From the NCBI GenBank assembly GCA_963693285.1, contig OY848919.1, positions 8,861,461 to 8,925,460 on the forward strand: a stretch of DNA of 64,000 nt. The letters run 5' to 3'. Both the position numbers and the translations under genes were made by a program. This stretch comes from Xestospongia muta. Lineage: Eukaryota; Porifera; Demospongiae; Haplosclerida; Petrosiidae. Shown one piece after another: positions 48,224 through 60,700 of this stretch (within the stretch, counting starts at the first letter, position 1; each line of letters begins with the position of its first letter). A model generated the notes under the pieces. That model worked only from the letters and a program-made list of their open reading frames with translations, did not search any database and was not told the DNA's origin.

Positions 48224-51200
48224 ATGGCAGAACAAGCCGATGATTTGTATTTCCAACAGTTTTTGAACGAAAAACCAACTGTTACTGAATTACTTGAACA
48301 CGTCAGAGTTGATACCAAGTGGTACACGTTTGGTGTACTACTCAATTTAGATACCCTTAAACTAGATGATATCAGCTTGATGAATGAAGCCACTGACTTT
48401 AAAGTTTTAAAGATGTTTGAGTTATGGCTGACTACGAACCCAAATGCTACAAGAAGAGAAATTATAGAAACGCTCCAGAAGGAAGCTATTAGTGAGAGTG
48501 CTGTTGCTGAGGAATATATGAAGGTATTGTGGAAGACTATTAGAGAAAGTGAGTGATACATAATTAGTATTAATGTGTGTTAAAAGTTATAGCATCATCT
48601 CGTAATCCTTGGTAGCTAGACAGACCCAACTCTTGTGATTGAACAATTTATATGGAGAAGGGTCTAGTTAAATTGTAATGCGTCACAAAGTAAGCATTTC
48701 AATGTTAACAATCATACATGTCGTGGTCATAATGATATCTCATAAAAGAGTTATAAAGTGGTTATCTCAATGTGTGAAGCCAGTGACCCTAATACTAGTA
48801 GTAGTAACTTGATCTTTTATGTAGTAGCCAGTACTTTAGCTAGTTCTTTGATTGTTTTAATTTATTAAGCTCCACCTTCCTGTTTCAAGTGTCACATTAC
48901 ATTATCAAATTTTTAGTTTTTCCCATTATTATTATAGACAAGTTGTTCTATTACAATTTTCTAGACCCTTTCCCATCCTTTATTATATGATAGTGGTTGT
49001 GTCTGGCTTGTGAAACTGTAGGGGCAAGGGTTGTAATAGATACTTTGAGTATGTGTGTGACTGTCTGTTACTTTTTCTTTAGTATGATATTGAAACTCAA
49101 AAACTTTAGTCCTATACAATGACAATTGCTAGTGTTTTTTGTATCACATTCTGCTCTTTTGAATTCGATATTGAATAAGAAAACCTACTGTCTTTATAAT
49201 AGAAATAGTGAATGCATTGTGTCTTTATCTACTCTTTAAATAGAATGTACATACTCACTAGTACTGTCCATGTCTTTATTTCTGTTTGCTTTCTGTCTCT
49301 GCTTGTAATAGCAAAATGTAATAATTGTATTTCTATTGTTTAATAACAATAATTATTATACTAGTATAATATAATTATAAGTAATATTAGAATGATTGAA
49401 AGTATTCCATTCTCTCCAATTAGATACTGATATAAACAAGTTGAGACGTGTTATTGGTAATGTCCTTCCTCAGCACCATTCTTCATTACATGAATCAAGT
49501 AGAGATAGTCTACAGTTACTAGCTACTGAAATGTATGCTACTGGTCTTATTAGCTCAGCAGTTCGACAGTCACCTTCATTTCATAATATCTTCGCTGACT
49601 TTACAGCAGTACTGGGTTTTATGAGTACTGTCTCTGAAATAGAGCAAAACTGTGCCATGTTTCTGTCAATACTTACTAAAATAGGAGGTCCATGTGCTAC
49701 AGCTAGTCAAGCCCTTCAACATGACTTCATTAAAAACAGTAAAGCTGAATGTAGAGTAGAACTACAATTAGGTATGTGATTTAATTATAATTATGAACAA
49801 AAGGATAATGATAGGGAAATTAAAAATGAAAGTATCTAAACAATTCTATTTATTAGTATTATGTATCAGGCATATGGTAGTGTTGCCTATGTAAGGATAG
49901 TATTATGTACTAGTTTGTTCTTATTTTTCCATTTTACGCAACAATAACTACAAAAGTTGAAGCCTTATCAAGAATTATTTTACACAGAATGGTATATTTT
50001 CACATGAGGTATACTGCTTTACTAGTATTATTTTGAGTGCTTTTGACAATGAAAGTACCGGTTTGCATTGGGGTTGGAAGTAACCTATAAAAGACAGCAT
50101 TTTTGTTGGTTAATATCCTTTCATGAGGAAAAACAGAGTCGTTAACGGAAGTTTGTATTCTTCTCTATCATGAGACCTGTTCTAACTTACATTCTTGTGT
50201 GGTAAGGCCCTTTGTTTAAAGAGGAAGGCTCTGGTAGTGCATTCCTGGTGAAACCATAGAATTTTGAACCTGTGTCTGGAAAACCACATTGTTTTTATAA
50301 TTGAGTGTGATTGTGAACTGTAATATAAGATGTATGAATGAATTATTCTTTACTGTTTACTGTTGGAATATGGCTTGTTCAGCCATTCTCATTGCATTTG
50401 GTTTTGTGTTACATTTCCTTTTTATTCATGCTCACTAAAATAGTTATGTTTTTAGTCACACAGAGAGGAAGGTGCTGGATTAGCTTATGAATACATATAA
50501 TAAAAATTGAAGGATTAAAATTATTTATAGTACAATTGATCTTTCTTATAGTTGTACATATATTCTCATTTAGTATAATATATATTATATTATTTAATAC
50601 ACTATGTAATTAATAATTATTAGTAGAAGATATGATAGTTATATTATTATTGTCCAGATCTTAATAGACCAGATAAAGAAAAGTTGAAATCCACTCTTAT
50701 GAAAAAGAAAGGTATGACATCATAATTATAATCAGTTATTAATTTACTTCTGGAGTGATGAATAAAATTAATCTATATAATGTAACTGCTGAGCACACAG
50801 TGATCAATGATTATTATTATTATTACAACAACAGCAGTACTATTAAAACAATGTAGGATGATTTTTACATGTTATAATCTTGTTAATTGCTGTCATTTTA
50901 TAAGAAGTGTTTTTAGTCTGCCTATAATATAGTGAGAAGTATTTGTAATTGTGTCAATCTTCTTCATGATAGGTCTAGTTAACATTGACTAATTGTAGTT
51001 GAAGATCAGTTTTTTAATAAATCCTAAGAGGACACCTTCACCTAATAACTACTTGACCTAGATTAAAGACGAGAACGAAAACAAGTTTATATTTTCACGC
51101 TTTATTAGTACTATCACTTCCTATTGACTGTATATTTATATCACCTTGAAATCAGTCTTCGTCATTGCTCAATTCTACACCAATCATAATATTTTTACTT

Positions 51201-54200
51201 GTTACAAAGATGTTGGTCAACATTTTTACTCATAATTACTTCTTTCGCAATTATGATGATGAATATTACAAAACATATTTAATTTCTTAATTAGAACATT
51301 TAATTCCAAAATAACTTTAAAGACAATTTAGTTATCTGCAACTGTCTAACAGCTATCAGAACATAGATATAGACTACAGACCATTAAATATAACATTCTT
51401 CTTGCCACAAGGTTTACATGTGAAGTTTATATTTTCATTTTTCAAAGTTCAAAAGTAGTGGCATATCTTCAAACTTTAGGACATAATTTATATGGGATAG
51501 CTACCATTATGAAAGATGTCTTGAGCTTGTTGGAAAAAGATGTTGCTTGTAACAATTGGTTCCAATGTTCTAACTTTGTGAGAGCAAACATTTGAAACAT
51601 CTACAGCTTATCAATCCATCTTTATCTACAAAAGAGTTCATGTAGACATAGAGAGGCCCTTGTTATTGACACAGTAATTATTTATGTATGGAGAAGTATA
51701 AATTCAATTATGATGCTGAAGATATAACAAATTCATTATAATGTTGTCATTATATATACTAGTAAACTTTTTACAAACTACCTATATTTTGTATCATTTT
51801 ATGAAGATTTTGTCTTTATTTTACATTAGATTATTCTGACTTACTTGATAAAGCTCGTAAAGAGGGTTATGTCAAAATTAAATGGACCAAAGTATCTGTT
51901 TCTGGTCCTTCAGGAAGTGGAAAATCATCATTCATGAAACTATTACTTAATAAGCCTGCACCAGTTAATCATGTGCACTCCAGTAACTACAGTACCTGAA
52001 GTAAGGATTATAACCATCATGGTTGATGAAAAAGGTTCATCTATCCAGTCTTGGAATGAAATAAACCTTGAATCTCTAAAGGAGATGATTGCCAAAGCCA
52101 TCAAGAAAGGAGTTCAGACAGTAACCGATAAAGCACAAGAAATAAATCTACTTATAAAAACTGCACCATCTCCTGCTTCTAATGTTTCCAAAGATATTCC
52201 ATTTAAATTATCTAGTATGAAGGAATTAGAAACTCTTTCCCACCCTCCAGTTTCTGATGTTACCAAAGATATCTTAGAGATGTTACCTGATGTGGAGGGG
52301 TCTACTCAGCTGTTTGAGTCACATTGGATATATGCAATAGACTCTGGAGGTCAAGCTGCTTTTCTAGACATTGCTCCTGGATTGTTACGTTATAATTCAG
52401 TGAATATTCTCACACACAAACTGAATGAAAAACTTGACGACAAAGTTAAATTTTACTACAGTGTTGATGGAAAACAAATTGGCAAGCCAATGGAACAACA
52501 AGTCACAAACCGACAACTTCTCGAAGCATCATTTCGATCTCTAACATCTGTACTTCCACCTAATTTGCCTTCAAGTATTCCTCGTTCTTTGCAAGATCCA
52601 CTTTGTCTAGTACTTGGAACATTTTATGATAAGAGTGGAAATTGTAGTGAATCCTTAGATGACAAAAATTCTATTCTTTGGTCTTCATTGAAGCCATATG
52701 AAGAATTTACTTATGTGTATCGTACTGCTGGAGAAAAAATCATCCATCCTTTAAATGCTGTTTCTAGAGGTGAACACGAGACAAAGCTGGCTGATGAAAT
52801 TCGTCGTAAAATAAGCCAATCATACATTGAGGCAGACATTCCAATTCGATGGTTCTTGTTCAGGCTAGAGTTAGAGAAGAAAGCTTCTCAAGATATTATC
52901 AGCAAGTCCATTTGTATCACAATTGGCAGTGGTCTTGACATGAATGAGGACGATGTAGAGGCTGCTTTAATGTACTATCATGATTTGACCATTTATCTTT
53001 ATTTTCCTAAAGTCCTCTCTAATGTTGTCTTTCTTAACCCCCAACCAATTCTTAATAAACTGTCTAAATTGATCAGTATTTCCTTTGTTGATAACATTAG
53101 TTGCTTAGAGGATCGAGGTATCTGTATATCTCTTGGAGCTCATAAGGAACTCAAGGAAAAAGGAATGTTTTCAAAAAAACTTCTAACTGAATGTAAATAT
53201 TTTTCACAAATATTTACAGAATTCTCATCTGATGACTTCTTGAAGTTAATGGGGCATTTGTTGATTTTGTCTCCTCTACCTGATCTACAAAAGTATTTCC
53301 TTCCTTGTGTCCTGGAAACTGCTAATGATAACGAGTTGGAGTCTTTGAAAAGTGATTCCACAGATCCTCTTATTTTAACATGGAATCAGAAGCCACTTCC
53401 ACAGGGTGTGTTTCCTGCATTGGTTGTCAACCTTCTCTCTCGCAAACGTTCACCAACATTTAATCTTTCACGTTCCAAAAAGCCATATCGTAATGCTATT
53501 CTTTTATCTTGTGGAACTAGTCTATGGGGAGCAGTTCTATTAGTAGATGGTATTGAGAGGCTGGAGATATTTTGTAAAGACAATTGCCATCGTATTTATC
53601 AAGTTATTAAAAAGGGAATTAAGATTGTCATTGAGAAATTTCATTACAGTGACAGCTTAAAAGTTCCTGAAGTGTGGTTTCATTGTTATGTTTGCAAAAG
53701 AAAAGATCACTTTTGTTGTTTGAATGAAGGCAAAAATAGACTCACATGTTGCAACAATGAAATGGCTACTGTTCCTATTGACAGCACACCTGCTGTATCA
53801 TGGCTTTTAGCTGAAGATAAAGGTGAGTTTACAAATAACTAATTACAATGATTACTCTGACTAATAGTATTTAAATGATGCCTTTTCTGGTTAATATGTT
53901 TAGATAGGAATAATAATTCCAGATGTACTATATGCTTGATAGCAAAATTTATAAAGTAAAGTATGGTGTGTATCCAAACTCTGTAGTTTTGCAGGCCACT
54001 AGGACTTTACTTCATCAATCTCCAGAAATAATTTATTAGAAGATGTGAAATAGAGGACACAACTGATGAGAAATAATTTACAGTTAGCATTAAAAGAGTT
54101 AAGGTCTAGGCATACAGAAGGTGTCAATTATTTTATAGTGTTACGTATTAGTATTGCATTTAGTTTAAGACTCTTTTAAAGTGAAAAGTTTAGTGGTAGA

Positions 54201-55653
54201 GGTTAGTTACGATTTAATTTATAATTATGTATTAGGGACAACCCATGATGAAACTTGGGAACATAACTCAACATCAGAGGAAGTTCTATTAGAATCAGAT
54301 GTGGATTTTTTTCAGTCTGACAGTGAATTTGAGTCAGAGTCATGTGAAAAGACTCCTCAAAGGAAAATAATAAAAGAAACACACAACATAAAGGTAGTAT
54401 AATAATAGTCCCACCTTAATGAATATCAATATGAGATATAAGTGCTTTCTTGGTATCATAACTATTAGCAGAATTAAATGATCTTTAATAACATAATATT
54501 TCTTAACTTTAACTTAACTTTAATATTTCTTTCTTCATAGAGATAAAACCTAAGAAACATGTGTTACTAAGGTCACTCTCTTCAATCAATAATAAGTGGC
54601 GTGAGCTTGGAGATCTACTTGGAGTAGATTCAGACACTCTTGAAAGCTTATCCAAATCTTCATTTTCTGACTGTGTAAAGATGTCAACAATGTTGCAAAG
54701 CTGGTTGGATAATGAACCAACACCTACTACATGGAATAATATGATTAACATAATAGGGGGACCTCTAAAGAAGAAAAGTCTTGCTCTTAAGATCTGTCAA
54801 AAACTTAAATCAAGTAATTATAAGTTGTTGTGACCAATTACACATGCAAGCATTAATAACTTCATCCTCAAAAATAATTACTGTACATACAAAATGCAAT
54901 TAACTACATTTTTAATGCGGAACTTTTAGGGAAATGCTTTGTTTTCATGTTTTAACAATTAATTTCACTTACCTTTTTTTAAAAAGGATCTGTTGATCTA
55001 TGCCTATTTGATAAATAGCACATCATATGATGCATGTGTTTCATTGTTTGACAATGGTTTAACTTGTGAGCTATTGTCTGTTACAACTATAAGCTTAACA
55101 AACACTCAAAGTGAGCTCTTAAAGAAGTACTACTTGTAAGACACAATTGTTTATGCAACATCCACTGAAGTTAAACTATTATCAATTACCACACCTATGG
55201 TGTAACTGCCTGCATATTTGGCATATTTTGACACATGGTGCAAGCCATTTTAAAGTCTTTAATTTTTTTTCACAGGAACTAAAAAAAGAAAAGGACAACA
55301 GGCGGAGGAAATAGACTTTGACCTGTTAGAAGTTAGTAAAAAAATACCACACAAGAGGCCCAGACATCATTATGACCATACATCATCTGACAGTGACTCA
55401 TACTCATATGACACCCACTCAAGCAAACATAGAAAGAAACAGACAAGGAGATCTCATAAGAAAAAAAGCAAACATGAAAGAAGACACCACAAGAAACATA
55501 AAGGTATTATTATATAGATATGGCTAAGAAATATGACTTGTCACAGAACACAAAAGGCGAAGATCAGAAGACAGATTTCCTAATTACTCTGGTAGACATT
55601 GTTCATTTCAAAAATACAGAGCTTGTTGCAAAAGATCTTACAATGATTATTAG
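48224..55653 (+). CDS. Gene C: death domain, ROCO GTPase, death domain; one frameshift
   Basis: Exons 48224-48548, 49424-49771, 50658-50711, 51830-53822, 54236-54393, 54543-54813, 55276-55503, 55547-55653. Exon 1 is a death domain (KWYTFGVLLNLDTLKLDD). Exon 2 is an all-helical domain of unknown type, possibly death-fold. The GTPase has P-loop GPSGSGKSS, DSGGQAAF and GTFYDK; COR begins IPIRWFLFRLELE; a Cys patch (CYVC, CC) follows. Then an acidic exon, a second death domain (SWLDNEPTPTTWNN) and a His/Lys/Arg-rich tail. In the large exon the frame changes between about 51956 and 51985, about 40 codons in, compared with gene B; the remaining 620 codons are open. It is either a very young pseudogene or a sequencing error. 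The last exon has the same length (107 nt) as that of gene D. The ATG at 48224 is chosen because it follows the promoter module. Confidence 0.8.
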
Positions 55654-56153
55654 TACATGATCATAAGAAAAAGGTAATACTTATCATGTTCTATATAATA
55701 CACATGATCATATAATAAACATACTTTATACTACTACTTACTATTAATTGACAGGTAGTGACTGATTTATTACTTTATTATAAAACCACATCTCTTAGAC
55801 AACCTATAGTTATAAAAAGTTTGTATAACACAATATGTTACCATAGTAATCATCTTAATTATTTTTATTTAGACTCCTCCCACTTCCCTAGCTGATGGGT
55901 CATATAATTAATGCTTATGATAAGGATCACTAGTTGCTGTAACACAAATGGGTGTGGTCTATATAATGAGATTATGATATCGTTAAGTACAGGAGAATCT
56001 GGTATCTCTCATGATTTCATTTCCTCAGATCTATACCTCTTTAGTCATTGTTTCTCAGAAAATGTCTTATATAGAACATCATGGATTTATCTAGGTCACT
56101 ACATTGTACAAATGAGAAATACCTTATGAATAATTCATATTCATATCTTTTAG

Positions 56154-56289
56154 ATGAGGATGCTCTTGAGAGGTTGTTAGATTTGAGATTATTTGATTTC
56201 AAGAACTTATTACATCATATCTTGAGTTGTAAAGAGTTTATTAATGCTCAAAGTAATGAATTGGCCCCTTTATTTAATGTAATAAATTA
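56154..56289 (+). other. Possible stray exon between the two copies of the gene C tail
   Basis: After an acceptor-like TCTTTTAG, a frame reads DEDALERLLDLRLFDFKNLL and ends ...APLFNVIN before a stop. It is rich in Leu and could be helical. The segment is missing from the second copy of the duplication (near 57410). No family recognised. Confidence 0.25.
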
Positions 56290-56619
56290 ATTCCTTAATG
56301 TTCTATGTTGTAGGTCTCAATAAAGGTGACAATGATCCTGCAATAAATAGCTATCTTTCATTACGTCATCTAAAAGATTAATTAATGGACGACTACAGGA
56401 ATAGGTTAATGAAGTATGGATACATGAATAATGATTGAGTGGATGGATGGATGGATGGGGGTGGTCAGACAGATATATCAATAGTCAGAGACATTCCTGA
56501 TATTTTCCTTATAGGCATTAGAAATAGGGGATGAATTTGAATTAGAAGAAACAAGGACAATGGTGTAATAAACACGTCGTGTCTTTCCAAACTTCTACAA
56601 TAATCTTTAGCATACTCTA

Positions 56620-56965
56620 GATAGACTTTGACCTGTTAGAAGCTAGTGAAGATATATCACACAAGAAGTGTAGATATCATTATGACTATACATCATTTGA
56701 CAGTGATTCATATGACACCCACTCAAACAGACATAGAAAGAAACAGACATAGAAATCTCACTAGAAAAAAGCAAACATGGAAGATGATACCACAAGAAAC
56801 ATAAAGGTATTACAATACAGATAGGGCTAAGAAATTTGACTTGTCACAGGACGTAAAAAGCAAAAATTAGAAGACAAAAATCCTAATCACTCTGGTAGAC
56901 ATAGTTTGTCCCAAAAACACAGAACTCATTCCAAAAGATCTTACAATGATTATTAGTACATGATC
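56620..56965 (+). pseudogene. Duplicated last two exons of gene C, first one broken
   Basis: The first block reads DFDLLEASED... HYDYTSFDSDSYDTHSN-like sequence and then meets in-frame stops (ACATAG, CACTAG). The second block after CTTGTCACAG stays open to the same NDY-stop as gene C and is closer in composition to the tail of gene D. No upstream exons remain, so it is a 3' fragment. Confidence 0.8.
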
Positions 56966-57760
56966 ATAAGGTAAAGGTAATACTTATCATGTTCTATATA
57001 ATACACATGATCATATAATAAACATACTTTATACTACTACTTATTGTTAATTGACAGGTAGTGACTGATTTATTACTTTATTATAAAACAATGTTAATTT
57101 GGTAACAAAATAGAGAAGTCCATAAACACAGTATGTTACCATGGTAACCATTCTACTTAACCACAACTTTTATTTAGACCCCTCCTACATTCTGAGCTGA
57201 TGAATCATATATTTAGAGCTTATGATAAAGATCACAAGTTACTCTGTAACACTGATGGGTGTGGTCTATTATAATGAGATTATAATATCATTAAATACTG
57301 GAGATATTGGTACCTCTCGTGATGTTCATTTCTTAGAGCCATACATCTTTAATGCAATATTATGTCTCAGAAAAGTCTTATACAGAGTATCATAGAATTA
57401 TTGATCAAAATAATGGGTTAGCTCCTTTAATTAATATAATTAATTAATTCCTTAGTATTTTAATTTGTAGTTCTAAATGAAGGTGCCAATGATCCTGTAG
57501 TAAACAGCTATCAATTATCTTGCCATCTAAAATTTATTACTGGATGACTACAGGAATAGGTTAATGAAGTATGGATACATGAATGAATGGATGGATGGAG
57601 GTCATCAGACAGATAAATCAATAGACAAAGATATTCCTAACATTCTCCTTATATACTTTCGCGCATGTGTAGCCTGGCTCAACCGGCACTATTTTTAAAA
57701 TAGAAGGCTGCTGGCTGATTCGTAAACCATTCTATATAGGCGTTCTTCTACAGATCATTC

Positions 57761-60700
57761 ATGGATCCCAGAAATGTCAAAGTTTGCCCACTATGTTCAT
57801 TTATGGTACCAAGCCTCGTGTATTTGCTTAAACATGTCCGAGAGATCTATGCACACAGACCTTGATTCTGTATCATCTGTTGCTTGGTGGTTGTCAAAAA
57901 CAATTTAGAAAATCCGAAGTTTACAGAAATCATGTGTATGATTTTCACACGGATTCTGATCCTGTTATTCAATCTTCTACCTTTCAAGATCAGGATAACC
58001 CTGATCATTTGTTGAATTGTGAAACTGACTCATTCCATGACCCAGAGATGACCTCATCCATACTGTATTCAAAGAAAAGGGCTGCTGCTACATGGATTTT
58101 AAAAGTCCAAGAGATGTACAAACTACCTCAGTCAACAATGGAACAAATTCTTAAGGATGTAACTGGGTTTTTTCAAAATATACTTATGGACCTCCATGAT
58201 GAATTGAAGTCGATCTTGTCAAATTCTGGTGCTGACCACACACAGCTTAAGGGATTTGATCAATTATTTAGTGCTAACTCCTTCTATACCAATCCATTCT
58301 TGGGATTAGAAACCCAGCATGGACATCTCAAATATTACAAAGAGTCGTTGAATTTTGTGGTAAGAAGTATTATAATAAGTACTGACTTTATGTTCTTGTT
58401 ATTTTCACAGGAGCCAGAGCCAGTCCTTCTTGGCATCGAAAGACAGTGGACAGGAAGTAGGAAAAAGAGAAGATATGCTGAAGTGCGAGAAGAAATGATG
58501 TATATTCCTTTATTGAAAACCACTCAGTTCCTCTCTTATAATCCTGATGTTGTGAGAATGGTATGTTCAAAAACAAATGTGTACACTTTTTGAAAATGCA
58601 TTATTAAATATTTTATCTTTAGGTTGAGATGGGCCACAATTTAGACAATGGAATTATTAGAGACTATTGTGATGCCACTATGTTTTCAAAACATCCCCTC
58701 CTAACATTAGACTCAAGTTTTCTTCGGATATTTCTATATTATGATGATTTGGAGGTATGTAACCCACTAGGTTCCAAACGTATTATCCCCAAGTTGGGTA
58801 AGTTATTCATTCATCCTTCTGATTTAATTTACAGTCTATCTCCACCTCTATACAATATAGCTGTATTTTATTTTGTCCTTGGGAACATCCCTCCTTTATT
58901 CCACTCAAAGTTAAGCCGGATTCAACTAGCAGCTATTGCAAAGAGTGAACATTTGAAGAAGTATGGTGCTAATACAATTTTGAAGCCTATTATAGAAGAC
59001 ATAAAGAAATTGGTAAACAGTCATATCTACTGTAGCTTATTAATCTGTTGTTGACTTTTTTTTATAGGAAACAGGATATATGTTTCAGATTAGAGTACAG
59101 CCTCAAATGAAATGGGGCACTCTCTGTTTGGTTCCTGCTGACAACTTGGCAAGCAATATATTAGGCGGCTTTAAAGAAGGTTCCACTGCCCGTAAAGGTT
59201 GTCGTCACTGCCTTGCTCTCCTCTCTGACATTCAGTCAATATTCACTGAATCCAAACTTACATTACGTAACCCTGATGAACACAAAGCCAACTGTGATGA
59301 ACTAGAAAAAGCAACTACTCAACGAGACCGAGACAAGCAGTCTATGGAATTTGGGATCAACCAGTGGTCAATTTTCGATGAGTTACAGCACTTCAAAGTT
59401 TGTTCAGGACCCCTTGTACAGGGCGTCATGCATGATGTCCTTGAAGGTACAAAAGCATACTTGCTTATTCATTTATTAAAATCTTCTATAGGTATTGTTG
59501 AGTATGAAGGAAAGGAACTCCTTTAGCAACACATAGACAAAGATGGCTACTACTCTTTAGAGTATCTAAACCAACAAATAACGGGGCTTTGAACTAGGAT
59601 TTATGGAGATGAAGAATCGACCATAAACTATTGCTTTGTCTACCCTACGCAGTAATGATCACAAACTGAAGCAAGAAGGTAACAAGGGTTTCAACATTCA
59701 GTTTGTTTTTTTAACTTCACTACTTCATAGCTGCACAAATGTGGTTGCTAGGAAGGGTTCTACCATTGATGGTTGGGGACAAAGTTCCTAGTGGTGACGA
59801 GTTTTGGATCAATTTTTTTGGACTTACTGGAGATTGTGGATATCTTAATGGCCCCAGAGTTCACTGAAGATGATGTAGCTAATCTAGCAACATTAATTTC
59901 AGACCGCCATCAACAGTTCAAACTGCTGTATCCTAATGTCTCCATCACTCCTGAAATGCATTATATTGTGCACATGCCAAGGCTGATTCTTGAGTGAGTT
60001 TATGCAAATAACAAGTCTCAGACAGACATATACATGTATGCAATTGTCAATTATTATATTTTTAACAGATTTGGACCACTAAGACAACACTGGACAATGC
60101 ATTTTGAAGGAAAACACTCCTATTTCTAAAAACTCACTCAAAGTGTTGGTAACTTTATCAACCTACCATACACTCTGGCCATACATCATCAGAAACTTCA
60201 GTGCTACCACAGGATGAATAATTTTGTGTATCATTCAGGAACAGTGGATATTGGTCCAGGTAAATACGTAATTTCTCATTTGCTATCATTTTCACCTCAT
60301 TCATCTAGGTGACATTGTGTCTGCTTTGGTTGCTCCACCAGAGTTAGCTGAGTGCTCAGGAGATATTACAAGGTTGTTATGATTACACTGTTAGAATCTC
60401 CCACCTACATGTACCAATTTTTTAATTAATTTCTGCTATTGAACAAATTTCTGAGAATAACTCTACCTGAAAGTATTACAATTTTAAACATGCAATCACT
60501 AAACCCTCCCTTCCTAGCAAGTGACTTGGCTATGAGACTAACTATATTTGTTGTTGTAAATTTAGAACTGCCTTGATTTGGTATCAAGTACTATTAAGGT
60601 TATTTTGTGATTCTTTATTACATGGTTGCATGGGTGTCCATTGATGGCACATTGTACAAGACGTCTTGTGCCTTGGTGGTGAAGATGGACACAGATTATT

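Larger units (their letters stand above)
55305..57655. repeat. Tandem duplication of the gene C 3' end, ~1.3-kb offset
   Basis: The two units run about 55305-56515 and 56620-57655. Stretches such as the one starting TTATCATGTTCTATATAATA are almost identical at 55681 and 56984 (offset 1303). The second unit lacks the segment at 56154-56260. Confidence 0.9.

Noticed and set aside
48187..48561. 124-codon minus-strand frame opposite the first exon of gene C
   Set aside because: Antisense to a recognisable death domain, with promoter module and splice donor supporting the plus strand.
51800..51830. Tiny intron to explain the frame change in gene C
   Set aside because: The only GT...AG pair near 51965 would be about 20 nt, too short to splice, so a frameshift is the simpler reading.
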